From Acidipila sp. (GTDB lineage: Bacteria; Acidobacteriota; Terriglobia; Acidiferrales; UBA7541): a stretch of 64,000 nucleotides of DNA. Each line of letters begins with the position of its first letter. The stretch's first letter is position 1. Made by a program: the position numbers and the translations under genes. The notes beneath the pieces are model-generated. The model saw only the letters and a list, made by a program, of their open reading frames with translations, made no database searches and had not been told where the DNA came from. Shown here piece after piece: positions 1-10,276 of this stretch. The stretch covers positions 6,349-70,348 of the forward strand of contig JAAFGT010000016.1 of assembly GCA_010365215.1 (NCBI GenBank). The letters are read 5' to 3'.

Positions 1-23
1 AATCAGGAAATTCTTCAATCCAG

Positions 24-530
24 CTAGGCGCCCGCGGGCATCTGCATCGGCTCGTCAAAACTGCCGCCGTAGATGTTCGGGCACTTGCCTCCCATCGGGC
101 GCAGATAGGAGGAAAGCTGGCCGCGATGGTGAATGCAATGGTTGCTGACGAATCCCAGATAAGCGGCCGCCGGCAGGTTGAAAACACCGAAAAAGGGAAT
201 GGGCTTGGCCAGCTTTTCCGCAGGCAGAGCCTTCACTCTGGCCAGCGCGGCCGGATATTCCTTGTCGTAGTAGGCCACGATTTCCGCGACGCTAGCGAAC
301 TTCTTGTCCGGTTCCGGGTTGAACTCGCCCTTGGCGATGCCGTTCAGGAACCATACGTCGGAGCTGGCGATGTGCCCGGCCAGCTCAAACGCGCTGCGCG
401 CGTTGGGGTCGGGGCGATGATCTTTCTTACCCTCAGGTACGGCGGCGAGAACTTTTCTGGTAGTGGCGTGTTCTCTCTCGAGGCCGTCAACGAGCATATG
501 GGCGGTGAATGTAGCCTGTTCGTTAGTCAT
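24..530 (-). CDS. DinB-family four-helix protein
   Basis: A 168-residue protein with the pattern of DinB/DUF664 metal-binding four-helix proteins. His53 lies in an AGHIASSD segment and His131, His134 and His135 in the NHCIHHRGQL segment followed by RPMGG; two of the latter plus His53 would form the usual three-His metal site. Members include thiol-dependent transferases and damage-induced proteins of unknown role, so the substrate cannot be named. The ATG at 530 has an AAGGAG ribosome site about 9 nt upstream. It stands alone, separated from trpD by 182 nt. Confidence 0.85.
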   Translation of the reverse strand: MTNEQATFTAHMLVDGLEREHATTRKVLAAVPEGKKDHRPDPNARSAFELAGHIASSDVWFLNGIAKGEFNPEPDKKFASVAEIVAYYDKEYPAALARVKALPAEKLAKPIPFFGVFNLPAAAYLGFVSNHCIHHRGQLSSYLRPMGGKCPNIYGGSFDEPMQMPAGA

Positions 531-712
531 GGAATTGTTCTCCTTTTATGATGAACGCTCTGCACCGGCAATTCAGCCGGAGATCTCCCAAAAGCATACG
601 AAGTAGTAAAACGGGAAGGCGATTCTAGCGCGAAATGAAAGAGGGAGCAAGCCGGCGATCACCGGACAGCATGTGGCCGGCCCGAAGGCTGCTCGCTGCG
701 CCTCTGGCGCGA

Positions 713-1771
713 TTAATGTGTTGCCACGCCGGCCGAATGTTCGTTGGTAAACTTCACCAGGGCGTCCAATTTGGCTTGCGCGGCGCCCGAATCGATTGCC
801 TGCGCGCCCAGTCGCGCCCCAGCCGCAAAATCTTCAGCGAGTCCCACCGCCACCAGCGCTGCGGAAGCGTTTGCCAGCACAATATCGCGCCGCGGCCCAG
901 CGTCGCCTCCCAGAATGCTGCGGATGGTTTGGGCATTGGCCTGCGCACCGCCGCCTGCCAGCGCGGAGAGCGGCGCCCGGCCGAGCTCGAAGGTTTCCGG
1001 CGCCACGGAATAGAGCCGCACCGTGCCGTCGCGCACTTCGCCCACGCGGGTCTCGCCGCTCAGGGAAATTTCGTCCAGGCCGCCCGCGCCGTGCACCACG
1101 AATGCTCGCGTGGATCCCAGCTCGGCCAGCGCGTGGGCCAGCGTCTCCACCAGGCTCGAGTCATACACCCCCACCACCTGCGCCGCCGCGCCCGCTGGAT
1201 TGGTAAGCGGCCCAAGAAGATTGAACACCGTCCGCATTTTTAATTCCGTGCGTGCGCGCATGGCGTGGCGCATCGCCGGGTGCAGCGCTGGCGCAAACAG
1301 GAACCCGATGCCCACCTGCTCGATGGCCTGGCCCATGCGCTGCGGTGGCAGATCCAGGCGCACCCCCAGGGCTTCCATTACGTCGGCCGAGGCGGACCCG
1401 GCGCGCGAACTGATAGAACGATTGCCGTGCTTGGCTACGCGCGCGCCCGCCCCCGCGGCAACGAATGCTGCGGCCGTCGAAACGTTGAAGGTTGCCGCGG
1501 CGTCTCCGCCCGTGCCGCAAGTGTCCACCAGCATCTGCTGCGCTAGACGGTGCTCCCCGTCGCCAAATATCGGGGTGACGTGCTGCCGCATCACGCTGGC
1601 GAAACCCACCAGCTCTTCGACGGTTTCGCCCCGGACGCGCAGCGCGGTCAGCAGCCCGCCGATCTGCGCATCGGTTGCGCGTCCAGAGAGAATCTCTTCC
1701 ATCGCCTCCCCAGCTTCCTGGCGCGTAAGGTCTTCTCCACCGACAATCTTCTGGAGTGCTTGCAGGATCAC
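713..1771 (-). CDS. trpD: Anthranilate phosphoribosyltransferase
   Basis: Transfers the phosphoribosyl group of PRPP to anthranilate, the second step of tryptophan synthesis, in the cytoplasm. The GTGGD PRPP loop is at residues 86-90 and KHGNR at 114-118, followed by the LGPLTNP segment. The start chosen is GTG at 1771: it gives 352 residues, the normal family length, has GAGG 5 nt upstream, and begins 29 nt after the preceding zinc-protein gene ends. A longer reading from 1900 would overlap that gene and add residues without family resemblance. No other trp gene is in the window, so the pathway is not clustered here. Confidence 0.93.
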   Translation of the reverse strand: MILQALQKIVGGEDLTRQEAGEAMEEILSGRATDAQIGGLLTALRVRGETVEELVGFASVMRQHVTPIFGDGEHRLAQQMLVDTCGTGGDAAATFNVSTAAAFVAAGAGARVAKHGNRSISSRAGSASADVMEALGVRLDLPPQRMGQAIEQVGIGFLFAPALHPAMRHAMRARTELKMRTVFNLLGPLTNPAGAAAQVVGVYDSSLVETLAHALAELGSTRAFVVHGAGGLDEISLSGETRVGEVRDGTVRLYSVAPETFELGRAPLSALAGGGAQANAQTIRSILGGDAGPRRDIVLANASAALVAVGLAEDFAAGARLGAQAIDSGAAQAKLDALVKFTNEHSAGVATH

Positions 1772-1800
1772 GCCTTCCTCACACCCATTACGATTCGCTT

Positions 1801-1971
1801 TCACGCCGCGGGCTTTCGCCGCGGACGCCGCACCAGTTCGCCCCCGCAATTCGGGCAGGTGTTGCGCATCTGTGCCGCACAGGCGCTGCAGAACGTGCAT
1901 TCATAGGTGCAGATGAACGCTTCGCCGCCCGCCTCTAACGCCTGCCGGCATTTCTCACATTCCGGTTTCAT
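1801..1971 (-). CDS. DUF1272-family small zinc protein
   Basis: A 56-residue cysteine-rich protein. Cysteines at 5, 8, 21, 25, 28, 31, 39 and 42 form CxxC-type pairs, and the [14 protein letters not shown] ending is typical of the DUF1272 family, thought to bind zinc; its function is unknown. It lies directly upstream of trpD on the same strand with a 29-nt gap, so the two are probably co-transcribed, and it is divergent from sucC. The ATG at 1971 begins the conserved MKPECEKC segment. Confidence 0.8.
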   Translation of the reverse strand: MKPECEKCRQALEAGGEAFICTYECTFCSACAAQMRNTCPNCGGELVRRPRRKPAA

Positions 1972-1996
1972 GGCTAACGTCACGAGTTCCTTTTTG

Positions 1997-2025
1997 TTGC
2001 TCCGTCCCGGCGTTGCGGGTACACT
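1997..2025 (+). promoter_or_regulatory. Possible sigma-70 promoter for sucCD-ndk
   Basis: TTGCTC (1997-2002) and TACACT (2020-2025) are separated by exactly 17 nt in the divergent gap between the DUF1272 gene and sucC. It would place transcription start about 70 nt upstream of the sucC ATG. Prediction by eye only. Confidence 0.4.
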
Positions 2026-2100
2026 GACGTGTTTTCTTCGGGCACAAATTCTATCACCAGTATCGCCGCTGCGGCGGGCGGCTCCGAAAATGGTCAAGCG

Positions 2101-3270
2101 ATGAAGATTCACGAATATCAGGCTAAGGCTATTCTTGCGCGCTATGGGGTGCCCACGCCGCGCGGCGAAGTTGCCTTCACCAAAGACGAAGCGCGCGCCG
2201 CGGCCGTGCGCCTGGGTACTCCCGTAGTGGTGGTCAAGGCGCAAATCCACGCGGGAGGCCGCGGCAAGGCCGGCGGCGTGAAGCTGGCACGCTCCGCCGA
2301 CGAAGCCGCGGAGCACGCCTCACGCATTCTGGGCATGAAGCTGGTAACCCCGCAAACCGGCGCGGAAGGCCGCATCGTCCACCGCCTGCTGGTGGAAGAG
2401 GGCCTGGACATCAAGCGTGAGCTGTACCTCAGCGTCCTGGTGGACCGCGCCGTGGAAGCGCCCGTGCTGATGGCGAGCGCGTCCGGCGGCATGGAAATTG
2501 AAGAGGTGGCGCGCGAAAATCCCGCGGCCATACTTCGCGAGACCATTCATCCCGCCGTGGGACTCCAGCCCTACCAGGCTCGCAAGATCGCCTTTGGCCT
2601 GGGCCTGGCCCCCGAAGTGGCCGGCGCCTCCGTGGCTTTTTTCCAGTCGCTCTATCGCGCGTTTATGGAAACGGATGCGTCGCTGGTGGAGATCAATCCC
2701 CTGGTAGTCACCGGCGAGGGCAAGCTCGTGGCCCTCGATGCCAAAATGACCTTCGACGATAACGCGCTCTATCGCCACAAGGAGCTTCGCGAGCTGCGCG
2801 ACCTCGATGAAGAAGATCCCCTGGAGATCGAGGCCTCCAAGTTTGGTCTCAACTACATCAAGCTCGAAGGCAGCGTAGCGTGCATGGTGAATGGCGCAGG
2901 CCTGGCCATGTCCACCATGGACATCATTAAACTCTCCGGCGGCTCCCCGGCGAATTTTCTCGACGTCGGCGGCGGCGCTTCCGCCGAGCAGGTAAAAAAC
3001 GCTTTCAAGATTCTGCTCAGCGACAAAAATGTTCGCGCTGTTTTCATTAACATCTTCGGTGGCATCCTGCGATGCGATGTGTTGGCCACCGGCGTGGTGA
3101 ACGCTGCCAAAGAGCTGCAGATCAAAGTTCCCGTGGTGGTGCGCATGGAAGGCACCAACGTCGATCAGGGCAAGCAGATTTTGCGCGATTCCGGCCTGGG
3201 CTTCACCGTGGCCGCCGGAATGAAAGACGGCGCGGAAAAAGTGGTTGCGCTGGCGGGGAGCTCGCGATGA
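2101..3270 (+). CDS. sucC: Succinyl-CoA synthetase beta subunit (ADP-forming)
   Basis: Beta subunit of the TCA-cycle enzyme that makes ATP/GTP and succinate from succinyl-CoA. The ATP-grasp start MKIHEYQAK at 2101 is canonical and gives 389 residues, the normal length. Visible landmarks are the nucleotide-binding [12 protein letters not shown] segment (about residues 50-60), the metal-binding EINPL segment and the C-terminal [10 protein letters not shown] flavodoxin-like part. An in-frame extension back to 2029 has no family resemblance. The TGA overlaps the sucD ATG (ATGA), so the subunits are translationally coupled. Confidence 0.96.
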   Translation: MKIHEYQAKAILARYGVPTPRGEVAFTKDEARAAAVRLGTPVVVVKAQIHAGGRGKAGGVKLARSADEAAEHASRILGMKLVTPQTGAEGRIVHRLLVEEGLDIKRELYLSVLVDRAVEAPVLMASASGGMEIEEVARENPAAILRETIHPAVGLQPYQARKIAFGLGLAPEVAGASVAFFQSLYRAFMETDASLVEINPLVVTGEGKLVALDAKMTFDDNALYRHKELRELRDLDEEDPLEIEASKFGLNYIKLEGSVACMVNGAGLAMSTMDIIKLSGGSPANFLDVGGGASAEQVKNAFKILLSDKNVRAVFINIFGGILRCDVLATGVVNAAKELQIKVPVVVRMEGTNVDQGKQILRDSGLGFTVAAGMKDGAEKVVALAGSSR

Positions 3271-4145
3271 GCATCCTGGTCGATCAGCACACCCGCGTTC
3301 TGGTGCAGGGCTTTACCGGCCGCGAAGGCACCTTTCACGCCACCCAGATGATTGCTTACGGCACCGAGGTGGTGGGAGGAGTTACGCCGGGGAAGGGTGG
3401 CACCACGCATCTGGATCGCCCCGTATTCAACACCGTGAACGAAGCGGCGAGGGCCACTGGTGCCAATGCCGCGGTGATTTTTGTGCCGCCGCCGTTTGCA
3501 GCGGACGCCATTCTTGAAGCTGCTGACGCCGCATTACCTCTGGTCATCTGCATCACCGAAGGAATTCCGGCCCTCGACATGGTGCGCGTGGCCAGCGTTC
3601 TGCGTGCAGGGCCCACGCGCCTGATCGGACCCAACTGCCCGGGGATCATATCGCCCGGCAAATGCAAAATTGGCATCATGCCCGGCAGCATCCACAAGCA
3701 GGGCCATGTCGGAGTGGTCAGCCGTAGCGGCACCTTAACTTACGAAGCTGTGGATCAACTGACCCGCCTGGGCATCGGCCAGTCCACTTGCATCGGCATC
3801 GGCGGGGACCCCATCATCGGCACATCGTTTCTCGACGCCATCACCATGTTTGGCAATGACCCGGACACCCATGCCATCGTGATGATTGGCGAGATTGGCG
3901 GCAACGCTGAAGAGATCGCCGCGGAATACATTCGCGCGCATGTTAAGAAACCGGTGGTGGGTTTCGTCGCCGGCCAGACCGCGCCGCCGGGGCGCCGCAT
4001 GGGTCATGCCGGCGCAATCATCAGCGGCGGCGCCGGCACCGCCAAGGACAAGTACGCGGCCATGGCTGCCGCGGGAATTCTGTGCGTGCAGAGCCCCGCC
4101 GATATCGGCGCCACCATGGCCAAAGCGCTCGGCGCGGCTCGTTAA
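3267..4145 (+). CDS. sucD: Succinyl-CoA synthetase alpha subunit
   Basis: Alpha subunit, 292 residues, starting at the ATG that overlaps the sucC stop. It carries the CoA-binding fold ([12 protein letters not shown], residues 13-24; GGVTPGKGG, 37-45) and the phosphorylated catalytic histidine His247 in GRRMGHAGA. The GPNCPG segment near 121 is also conserved. With sucC it forms the heteromeric synthetase; ndk follows after 36 nt, which fits a unit for substrate-level phosphorylation and nucleotide balancing. Confidence 0.96.
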   Translation: MSILVDQHTRVLVQGFTGREGTFHATQMIAYGTEVVGGVTPGKGGTTHLDRPVFNTVNEAARATGANAAVIFVPPPFAADAILEAADAALPLVICITEGIPALDMVRVASVLRAGPTRLIGPNCPGIISPGKCKIGIMPGSIHKQGHVGVVSRSGTLTYEAVDQLTRLGIGQSTCIGIGGDPIIGTSFLDAITMFGNDPDTHAIVMIGEIGGNAEEIAAEYIRAHVKKPVVGFVAGQTAPPGRRMGHAGAIISGGAGTAKDKYAAMAAAGILCVQSPADIGATMAKALGAAR

Positions 4146-4181
4146 CCCTGCTTCCACCGAACCAAATCAAGGAGCAAACCT

Positions 4182-4601
4182 GTGGCTATCGAAAAGACCT
4201 TGGCAATTATCAAGCCCGATGCATTCGGCCGCGGAATTTCTGGCGAAATTCTTTCGCGCGTCCATAAGGCCGGATTCAAAATTGTTGCCGCGAAATCCCT
4301 GCGTTTGACCGCAGCCCAGGCCGAGGGTTTCTACGCCGTGCACCGCGAGCGCTCATTCTTCAAGGAGCTCACTGAATTCATGAGCTCCGGCAAAGTGATC
4401 GCGCTGGTGCTTGAGGCGGAGAAGGGAATTGCCCTGTGGCGCGACACCATGGGCGCTACCGATCCCGCCAAGGCCGCTCCGGGAACCATACGTCGCGATC
4501 TTGGCGCCAGCATCCAGAACAATTGCACCCATGGATCGGATGCCCCCGAGACTGCGGCATTTGAAATCGGGTATTTTTTCGCCGGGCATGAGCTGGTCTG
4601 A
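4182..4601 (+). CDS. ndk: Nucleoside diphosphate kinase
   Basis: Transfers the gamma phosphate from ATP to other NDPs through a phosphohistidine. The protein is 139 residues. Lys11 lies in the IIKPDA start motif and the active-site His117 in [14 protein letters not shown] ends the core. Translation begins at GTG 4182 with AAGGAG about 9 nt upstream. It follows sucD closely on the same strand, so GTP or ATP made by SucCD could be equilibrated by this enzyme. Confidence 0.96.
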   Translation: MAIEKTLAIIKPDAFGRGISGEILSRVHKAGFKIVAAKSLRLTAAQAEGFYAVHRERSFFKELTEFMSSGKVIALVLEAEKGIALWRDTMGATDPAKAAPGTIRRDLGASIQNNCTHGSDAPETAAFEIGYFFAGHELV

Positions 4602-4639
4602 AGCCGTAGCGCCCGCCATTCCCAGCCGGCGCTCGGAAG

Positions 4640-4665
4640 GAGGCCGCAACGAGGCCGCAATGAGG
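4640..4665. repeat. 11-bp tandem duplication
   Basis: GAGGCCGCAAC (4640-4650) is followed by GAGGCCGCAAT (4651-4661) and a partial third copy GAGG. It lies between ndk and the next gene and is one of several short tandem duplications at gene junctions in this window. Confidence 0.75.
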
Positions 4666-4752
4666 AACACTCGGGAAAAATTCTTGTATACCGCCAGCCC
4701 ATCACGCGCATCTCATGGTGGTATGTTTAAGCGGGAAGCTTACGGATCGACG

Positions 4753-5901
4753 ATGCCCCTTCGCCATTTCGCCATTCTGGCGCTGGTCATTCTGGGCGTA
4801 ATGGTCATGCTGTCCGGCCTGGGCGCTGCGCCGGATCCATTGCCCGCGCCCCGAGGGGAAGAGTCCCGCTATCCCGCACCGGAATTCCCCGCGCCTGGCC
4901 CGGAAGTTTCCGGCACAACCTGGATCAATTCTCCGGCGCTCACTATGTCCAGTTTGCGGGGCAAAGTGGTCCTGATCGACTTCTGGGAATACACCTGCAT
5001 CAATTGCATCCGTACTTTCGCGCAGAACAAAACCTGGTACGAGCGCTACAAGAAATACGGTTTCGAAATTGTCGGCGTTCACGATCCCGAATTCGATATC
5101 GCCTATCCCGTCGAAAATGTCCGCGCGGCCACCAAGCGTTTCGGGCTGCCCTACCCCGTCGTGGCCGACCACTGGTTCACGATATGGAAATCGTACAAAA
5201 ACCAGTCCTGGCCCAGCCGCTTTCTGGTCGATGCCAAGGGGCAGGTGCGTCTCCATCTGGATGGAGAAGGCGCGGACGATCAGTTCGAGCGCCTGATTCA
5301 GAAATTGCTCCTCGAGGCGCACCCCGACCTGAAGTTTCCGGACTCCTACCAGGTTGCCACGGAAACCCCCGCCTTCGGGCCGCGTTGCGGACGGGATACC
5401 AGAGAAATGTATGTTGGAAACTGGTTCGATTCGGGAGCGCTGGCCAATCGCGAGCATTACCACAACGGGAAGACCATCGCGTATCAGCTTCCGGAAAACG
5501 TCAGCGAGGGTCACGTAATCGTTGGCGGGCGCTGGGAGTCCGACAAAAACGGAATGATCTACCGCGGCAAGCAGGCTGGCGCGGACTCCAAGGACCGCAT
5601 GGTCATGCGCTATAGCGCGCGCGAGATGTATTCGGTGATGAACGTGGCGCGCGGCAAGCCCTCACGCGTTTATATCCAGCAGGACGGCAAAGATCTGACC
5701 GCCGCGGATAAGGGCGTGGATGTGCAGCTCGACGCACAAGGGCGCTCGTACCTGGAAATCAAGGAGCCGCGCATGTATTACCTGGTGCAGAATGCGGCGT
5801 TGGGAAGCCACAGCGTCACGCTGATTCCCACCGAACCCGGCGTCGCGGTAAATTCTTTTGTGTTCGGCAACAACTGCCAGACGGAATTTCCGCACCTGTA
5901 A
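4753..5901 (+). CDS. Exported thioredoxin-fold protein (DipZ C-terminus-like)
   Basis: From the ATG at 4753 the protein has 382 residues: an N-terminal hydrophobic segment (about 6-26, signal or anchor), a proline-rich linker, then a TlpA-like thioredoxin domain with the redox pair Cys82/Cys85 in WEYTCINC. The C-terminal 150 residues resemble the beta-rich domain found in soluble DipZ relatives. It probably acts on disulfides outside the cytoplasm; the substrate is unknown. An in-frame ATG at 4723 would add 10 residues and cannot be excluded. There is no membrane CcdA domain, so an external electron donor is needed. Confidence 0.82.
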   Translation: MPLRHFAILALVILGVMVMLSGLGAAPDPLPAPRGEESRYPAPEFPAPGPEVSGTTWINSPALTMSSLRGKVVLIDFWEYTCINCIRTFAQNKTWYERYKKYGFEIVGVHDPEFDIAYPVENVRAATKRFGLPYPVVADHWFTIWKSYKNQSWPSRFLVDAKGQVRLHLDGEGADDQFERLIQKLLLEAHPDLKFPDSYQVATETPAFGPRCGRDTREMYVGNWFDSGALANREHYHNGKTIAYQLPENVSEGHVIVGGRWESDKNGMIYRGKQAGADSKDRMVMRYSAREMYSVMNVARGKPSRVYIQQDGKDLTAADKGVDVQLDAQGRSYLEIKEPRMYYLVQNAALGSHSVTLIPTEPGVAVNSFVFGNNCQTEFPHL

Positions 5902-5991
5902 TGGCCATAGCATGTCTTCATTGGCTGGCTCCAGCTGCGCCCGCCTCGCCTTTGTCCTCATCGCCTCCATCTTGAGATAGAATCCCCTTCC

Positions 5992-6225
5992 ATGGACCCG
6001 CTGCGCGAAGCCGGTAAGTTGCTCTTCATCCTCGGGGCGGTTTTGGCGGTCGTTGGCGGAATGCTGCTGCTCGGAGTGAAATTGCCCTTCCGGCTAGGGC
6101 GGCTTCCCGGCGACATCGTTTACCAGCAGCCAAATTTCTCGTTTTACTTTCCCATTGTCACTTGCCTGATCTTGAGCGCGGCACTGACGGCGATATTCTG
6201 GTTGATATCGCTTTTCAAGAGATGA
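5992..6225 (+). CDS. DUF2905 small membrane protein
   Basis: A 77-residue protein with two membrane helices (about 9-29 and 52-73) separated by the conserved LPFRLGRLPGDI segment that marks DUF2905. Its function is unknown. Its stop overlaps the proposed xseA ATG by 4 nt (ATGA), indicating coupled translation. Confidence 0.85.
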   Translation: MDPLREAGKLLFILGAVLAVVGGMLLLGVKLPFRLGRLPGDIVYQQPNFSFYFPIVTCLILSAALTAIFWLISLFKR

Positions 6226-7598
6226 CCGGCACAAGTATGAGCCAACTGCAATTTAATCTGGTGCCGGAGCGGAAGATATGGTCGGTCAGCGAGCTGACCG
6301 CGCAGATTCGCATTCTTGTGGAGACCAGGTTTCAGGAGTTGCTGGTTCAGGGCGAAATCTCCAACTGCCGCGCAGCGCAATCCGGCCACATCTATTTCAC
6401 GCTGAAGGACGCGCACGCGCAGATCCGCTGCGTCTGCTTTCGCGATCAGGCGCGCCTCCTGAAGTTTCGCCCCGAGGATGGCTTGCACGTCACCGTGCGT
6501 GGCGCGCTGGGAATCTACGAGCAGCGCGGGGAATATCAGATTTACGTGAGCACCATCGAGCCGGTGGGCTTCGGCGCGCTGCAGCTGGCCTTCGAGCAGT
6601 TGAAGCAGCGCCTGGCGGCCGAGGGCCTGTTCGACCAAGCGCGCAAGAAACCCCTGCCCATGTTGCCGCAGCGCATCGGCTTGATTACTTCTTCCACCGG
6701 CGCCGCGCTGCATGACGTGCTGCGCATTCTCCGCCGGCGCTTTCCCAACGTTTATATCCTGCTGCACCCGGTGCGCGTGCAGGGCGACTCTGCCGCCGCG
6801 GAAATTGCCGCGGCCATCGCCTACTTCACTCGCGAGCAGGCCGCCGACGTGCTGCTGCTGGTGCGCGGCGGTGGCTCGCTCGAAGATCTTTGGGCGTTCA
6901 ACGAAGAGGTGGTGGTGCGGGCCATCGTGGCCTCGCGCATTGCGGTTATCTCCGGCATCGGCCACGAGAGCGACTTCACCATGGCCGATTTCGTGGCCGA
7001 CGTTCGCGCCTCCACGCCTTCCAACGCCGCGGAAATCGTGGTGCGCACGCGCGACGAATTCGACCGCCACATCGCCCAGCTGGCCGAGCAGCTCTCGCAA
7101 AAAATTCGCTACCTGCTGCTGGTCCGCCGCCATCGGGTGCAGGAACTGGCCGCGCATCGCGGCTTTCGCCGGCTGGAAGGAATCGTGCGCCAGGGACGCC
7201 AGCGCGCTGACGAACTTTCCGCGCGGCTGGGCGACCTGCTGGCGCGGCGCCTGGAGACTTCGCGGCGGCGGTTTGCCGTGGCCCAGGCGCGCATTGTTGC
7301 GTTCGATCTGCGCGCCCGCATTGCCGCGCTCAGCGCGCGCCTCAACCAGCGCTCCGCCGAGCTCCACGCGCACATCGGGCGCTCGCTCACGGCGCGCCTC
7401 GAGCGCGTTAAGCGCCTGCGCATGCAGCTCGACGAGCGCAGCCCGCTGCGCGTCCTCGAACGCGGCTATGCCATCGTTTATGACCACGCCGGCAACGTTG
7501 TTCGTTCTGCCGACCAGGTTATGATCGGGGATTCACTTTCCTTGCAACTTGCCCGGGGCCGGTTGATCACCGAAGTAAAGAAGAAGAATGGGGGCTGA
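6222..7598 (+). CDS. xseA: Exodeoxyribonuclease VII large subunit
   Basis: Catalytic subunit of exonuclease VII, which degrades single-stranded DNA to oligonucleotides. From ATG 6222 it has 458 residues: an N-terminal OB fold (about 15-110), then the catalytic core with GLITSSTGAALHD, LVRGGGSLEDLWAFN and GIGHESDFT, then a coiled-coil Arg-rich C-terminal half. ATG 6237 is an alternative start. The start overlaps the DUF2905 stop. The small subunit gene xseB, often directly downstream, is not seen in this window. Confidence 0.94.
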   Translation: MTGTSMSQLQFNLVPERKIWSVSELTAQIRILVETRFQELLVQGEISNCRAAQSGHIYFTLKDAHAQIRCVCFRDQARLLKFRPEDGLHVTVRGALGIYEQRGEYQIYVSTIEPVGFGALQLAFEQLKQRLAAEGLFDQARKKPLPMLPQRIGLITSSTGAALHDVLRILRRRFPNVYILLHPVRVQGDSAAAEIAAAIAYFTREQAADVLLLVRGGGSLEDLWAFNEEVVVRAIVASRIAVISGIGHESDFTMADFVADVRASTPSNAAEIVVRTRDEFDRHIAQLAEQLSQKIRYLLLVRRHRVQELAAHRGFRRLEGIVRQGRQRADELSARLGDLLARRLETSRRRFAVAQARIVAFDLRARIAALSARLNQRSAELHAHIGRSLTARLERVKRLRMQLDERSPLRVLERGYAIVYDHAGNVVRSADQVMIGDSLSLQLARGRLITEVKKKNGG

Positions 7599-7620
7599 GT
7601 TTATCTGCTGAGTTTATCTG
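7595..7620. repeat. Perfect 13-bp tandem duplication at the xseA stop
   Basis: CTGAGTTTATCTG occurs twice in direct succession (7595-7607, 7608-7620). The first copy contains the xseA TGA, and the second reaches the end of the convergent toxin remnant, whose TAA (minus strand) is at 7614-7616. Confidence 0.9.
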
Positions 7621-7765
7621 TAAACATAGCTCCTGTGACCGATTTTGATTACGATGACCGTGCTCGCGTCGTCATCGATCTCATAGAGAACGCGATAAAT
7701 GAGGGGGTAGAAATCGCCTCCAGTTGCCGTTGTGCCCTGCGCACAACGCTGACCGAGTAGCTCAC
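7614..7765 (-). pseudogene. RelE/ParE-type toxin remnant with internal deletion
   Basis: Directly downstream of the antitoxin, a GTG at 7765 overlaps its stop (GTGA) and reads MSYSVSVVRRAQRQLEAI, a normal RelE-family N-terminus. After about 18 codons the family sequence stops; in a different frame it resumes with YRVLYEIDDDASTVIVIKIG and ends HRSYVYR, the normal C-terminus. The interval is 152 nt, not a multiple of three, whereas an intact toxin needs roughly 250-270 nt. The central part, around 35 codons, is therefore missing and the halves are out of frame. No active toxin can be made. Confidence 0.75.
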
Positions 7766-7962
7766 TTGCGGTGACTGCGGATCTCCGAGAGCGCTTGTTC
7801 CAGAGGGATTGCCGTCTCGCCTGAAGCCTTCGCTTCCTCATATTCCTGGATCGCCTGAAGATCATCCAGGTCTTCGAGTAATTTTTCGTACTCTGCGATG
7901 TCCAGAACCACGGCCACTTTAACGCCGCGTTCGTCGATCACGAATTGGCGCACTTTTGCCAT
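7762..7962 (-). CDS. Antitoxin of a type II RelBE-like pair
   Basis: A 66-residue acidic protein starting MAKVRQFVIDERG, with a Phd/YefM-type beginning and a C-terminal helix rich in Glu and Asp (DIAEYEKLLEDLDDLQAIQEY in two pieces). Such antitoxins bind DNA with the N-terminus and the toxin with the C-terminus. Its partner is a deleted remnant immediately downstream, so the protein is an orphan antitoxin. It may be a decaying relic or still neutralise related toxins. Confidence 0.72.
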   Translation of the reverse strand: MAKVRQFVIDERGVKVAVVLDIAEYEKLLEDLDDLQAIQEYEEAKASGETAIPLEQALSEIRSHRK

Positions 7963-8056
7963 TAGCTGACTCCTGGCCCAGTGTAGCCCACAGCAACAGC
8001 CTCCGGCAATAGCATGCCACTGAAGAAATATCCAGGCAGTATAAACCAAGCGCGGT

Positions 8057-9862
8057 TTACTCGGTTGAGCTGGCCACCTTTAATACGGCCAGGAAAGCTT
8101 CCTGCGGGATATCCACTTTGCCCACACGCTTCATGCGCTTTTTGCCTTCCTTCTGTTTTTCCAGCAGTTTACGCTTGCGCGAAATGTCTCCACCGTAGCA
8201 TTTCGCGATCACGTTTTTACGCATGGCGCTGATGGTCTCGCGGGCGATGACCCGGCTGCCGATAGCCGCCTGAATCGGCACCTCAAACATTTGCCGGGGA
8301 ATCAGCTTGCGCAGCCGCGACACCAGATCGCGGCCGCGGTCGTAGGACTGGTCTTCGTGGCACACCAGCGTCAGCGCGTCCACCGGCTCGCCGCCCACCA
8401 GCACGTCCAGCTTCACCAGGTCGGCTTCGCGATAACCCGCCAGGTGATAATCGAGCGACGCGTAGCCGCGCGAGGCGCTCTTCAGCCGGTCGTAAAAATC
8501 GAGAACAATTTCATTGAGCGGCATCTCGTAGGTCAGCATCACCCGCGTGGGCGAAAGATATTCAAACGCTTTCTGCGTGCCGCGCTTTTCCTCGCACAGC
8601 TTCAGGATGGCCCCCACCGATTCTTCCGAAGTGATGATCATCGCGATGATGTAGGGTTCCTCAATGGTAGCGATCTGGCCTGGCGGGGGAAATTTGGTGG
8701 GATTATCTACTTCCACCAGGTCGCCCGCGGTGGTCAGGATGCGGTAACGCACGCTGGGCGCCGTGGTGATCAGGTTGATGTTGAACTCGCGCTCCAGGCG
8801 CTCCTGCACGATCTCCATGTGCAGCAGCCCCAAAAATCCGCAGCGGAATCCAAAGCCCAGCGCCGCGGAGGTTTCCGGCTCGTAGAAAAAAGCCGCGTCG
8901 TTCAACCGCAATTTTCCCAGCGCGTCGCGCAGCGGCTCGTAATCGCTGGCCGAGACGGGATACAGCCCGGCGAATACCATCGGCTTGATGGCCTCGAACC
9001 CGGGCAGCGGCGCAGCCGGACGGGCCACTTCGGTTACCGTATCGCCCACGCGCGCGTCGGCCACGTCCTTGATGTTGGCGACCACAAATCCCACCTCGCC
9101 CGCGCAGAGTTCGTTTACGACCACGGGTTTGGGGGTGAACACGCCAATGCTCTCCACCTCAAACTCCTGGTTGTTGTAGCACAGCCGGATTTTCGTGCGC
9201 GGCGCCATGCGCCCTTCCATAACGCGTACCTGGATCACTGCGCCGCGGTAGGGATCGAACCAGGAATCAAAAATCAGCGCGCGCAGCGGCGCCTCCGCTG
9301 TTCCCGCCGGGGGAGGGATCCGCGCAACGATAGCTTCGAGTACATCTTCCACGCCCAACCCGCTTTTCGCGCTGATCAAAAGCGCGTCCGCGGCAGCGAT
9401 GGCCAGCACGTTCTCGATCTGTTCCTTCACCCGCTCCGGCTCCGCCGCCGGCAGATCGATCTTGTTAATCACCGGCACCACGGTCAGGTTGCTCTTCGAC
9501 GCCAGGAACGCATTGGCCACGGTTTGCGCTTCCACTCCCTGGCTCGCGTCCACCACCAGCAGCGCGCCCTCACAGGCCGACAGCGCGCGCGAAACCTCGT
9601 AGGAAAAATCCACGTGGCCCGGGGTGTCGATCAGGTGCAGGCGGTAGGTATGGCCGTTCTTGGCGGTGTACTGCAGGCGGATGCTTTTGGCCTTGATGGT
9701 AATTCCGCGCTCGCGCTCCAGGTCCATGGAGTCCAGCACCTGTTCGCTCATCTCGCGATGCGTAAGCGCGCCGGTTAACTCCAGCAGCCGATCGGCCAGC
9801 GTGGATTTGCCGTGGTCGATATGCGCAATAATGCAGAAGTTGCGGATGAATTGCGGTTCCAT
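8057..9862 (-). CDS. lepA: Elongation factor 4 (LepA)
   Basis: Ribosome-associated translational GTPase, 601 residues, the usual length. The G1 loop AHIDHGKST is at about 13-21; DTPGHVDF and NKIDLP follow; the C-terminus has the LepA-specific [20 protein letters not shown] segment (about 550-570) that distinguishes it from EF-G. It probably helps mistranslocated or stalled ribosomes. The ATG at 9862 has only a weak ribosome site. No signal peptidase gene (lepB) adjoins it, unlike the Escherichia arrangement. Confidence 0.96.
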   Translation of the reverse strand: MEPQFIRNFCIIAHIDHGKSTLADRLLELTGALTHREMSEQVLDSMDLERERGITIKAKSIRLQYTAKNGHTYRLHLIDTPGHVDFSYEVSRALSACEGALLVVDASQGVEAQTVANAFLASKSNLTVVPVINKIDLPAAEPERVKEQIENVLAIAAADALLISAKSGLGVEDVLEAIVARIPPPAGTAEAPLRALIFDSWFDPYRGAVIQVRVMEGRMAPRTKIRLCYNNQEFEVESIGVFTPKPVVVNELCAGEVGFVVANIKDVADARVGDTVTEVARPAAPLPGFEAIKPMVFAGLYPVSASDYEPLRDALGKLRLNDAAFFYEPETSAALGFGFRCGFLGLLHMEIVQERLEREFNINLITTAPSVRYRILTTAGDLVEVDNPTKFPPPGQIATIEEPYIIAMIITSEESVGAILKLCEEKRGTQKAFEYLSPTRVMLTYEMPLNEIVLDFYDRLKSASRGYASLDYHLAGYREADLVKLDVLVGGEPVDALTLVCHEDQSYDRGRDLVSRLRKLIPRQMFEVPIQAAIGSRVIARETISAMRKNVIAKCYGGDISRKRKLLEKQKEGKKRMKRVGKVDIPQEAFLAVLKVASSTE

Positions 9863-10276
9863 GAATCCGTTGGGCCTATTTTTTTCTCGTAGACTGTGGC
9901 TCGAGCAAAATTGCCGCTATCTTGCGCGGCCTATCTTGCGCAGTCTGTTTTGCACGGCATTACTGCGGCGGTTGGTAATCGCCATCCGCGCGCACCAGCA
10001 AACAGGTCAGTTTGCCACATCCGCGCAGTTCCGGCCAGCAGCGCGCCACGGCTGTGGTTGCGATGTTCAGGCTGGAGGGCTCGCTGTCAAGGCTGCAGGC
10101 GGCACGGCGATCGCGCGCGGGGAGTATCGCGCGGGACAATTTGATTTTGGCGGAACCCGCGCGCCCAGTATATAGTGTTTACTTTCGGCAGCTATCCGCA
10201 GCCGCTTCCAGATGTTGGCTTTCAAGTCTTGCGTAGTGGCTCTGTTGGCAGGGGCGCCGCACCCACGGTCTGTTGC
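9863..10276. other. Divergent intergenic region, lepA / TPR gene
   Basis: 414 nt without a convincing gene. It holds a 14-bp tandem pair, TATCTTGCGC plus four variable bases, at 9918-9931 and 9932-9945. Open frames across it have no start signals or recognisable protein pattern. It should contain promoters for both flanking genes, but I cannot place one with confidence. Confidence 0.5.

Noticed and set aside
8291-9778. Long plus-strand open frame opposite lepA
   Set aside because: Antisense shadow of a clear EF4 gene; residue composition (His/Arg/Gln-rich) is typical of a GC-rich complement.
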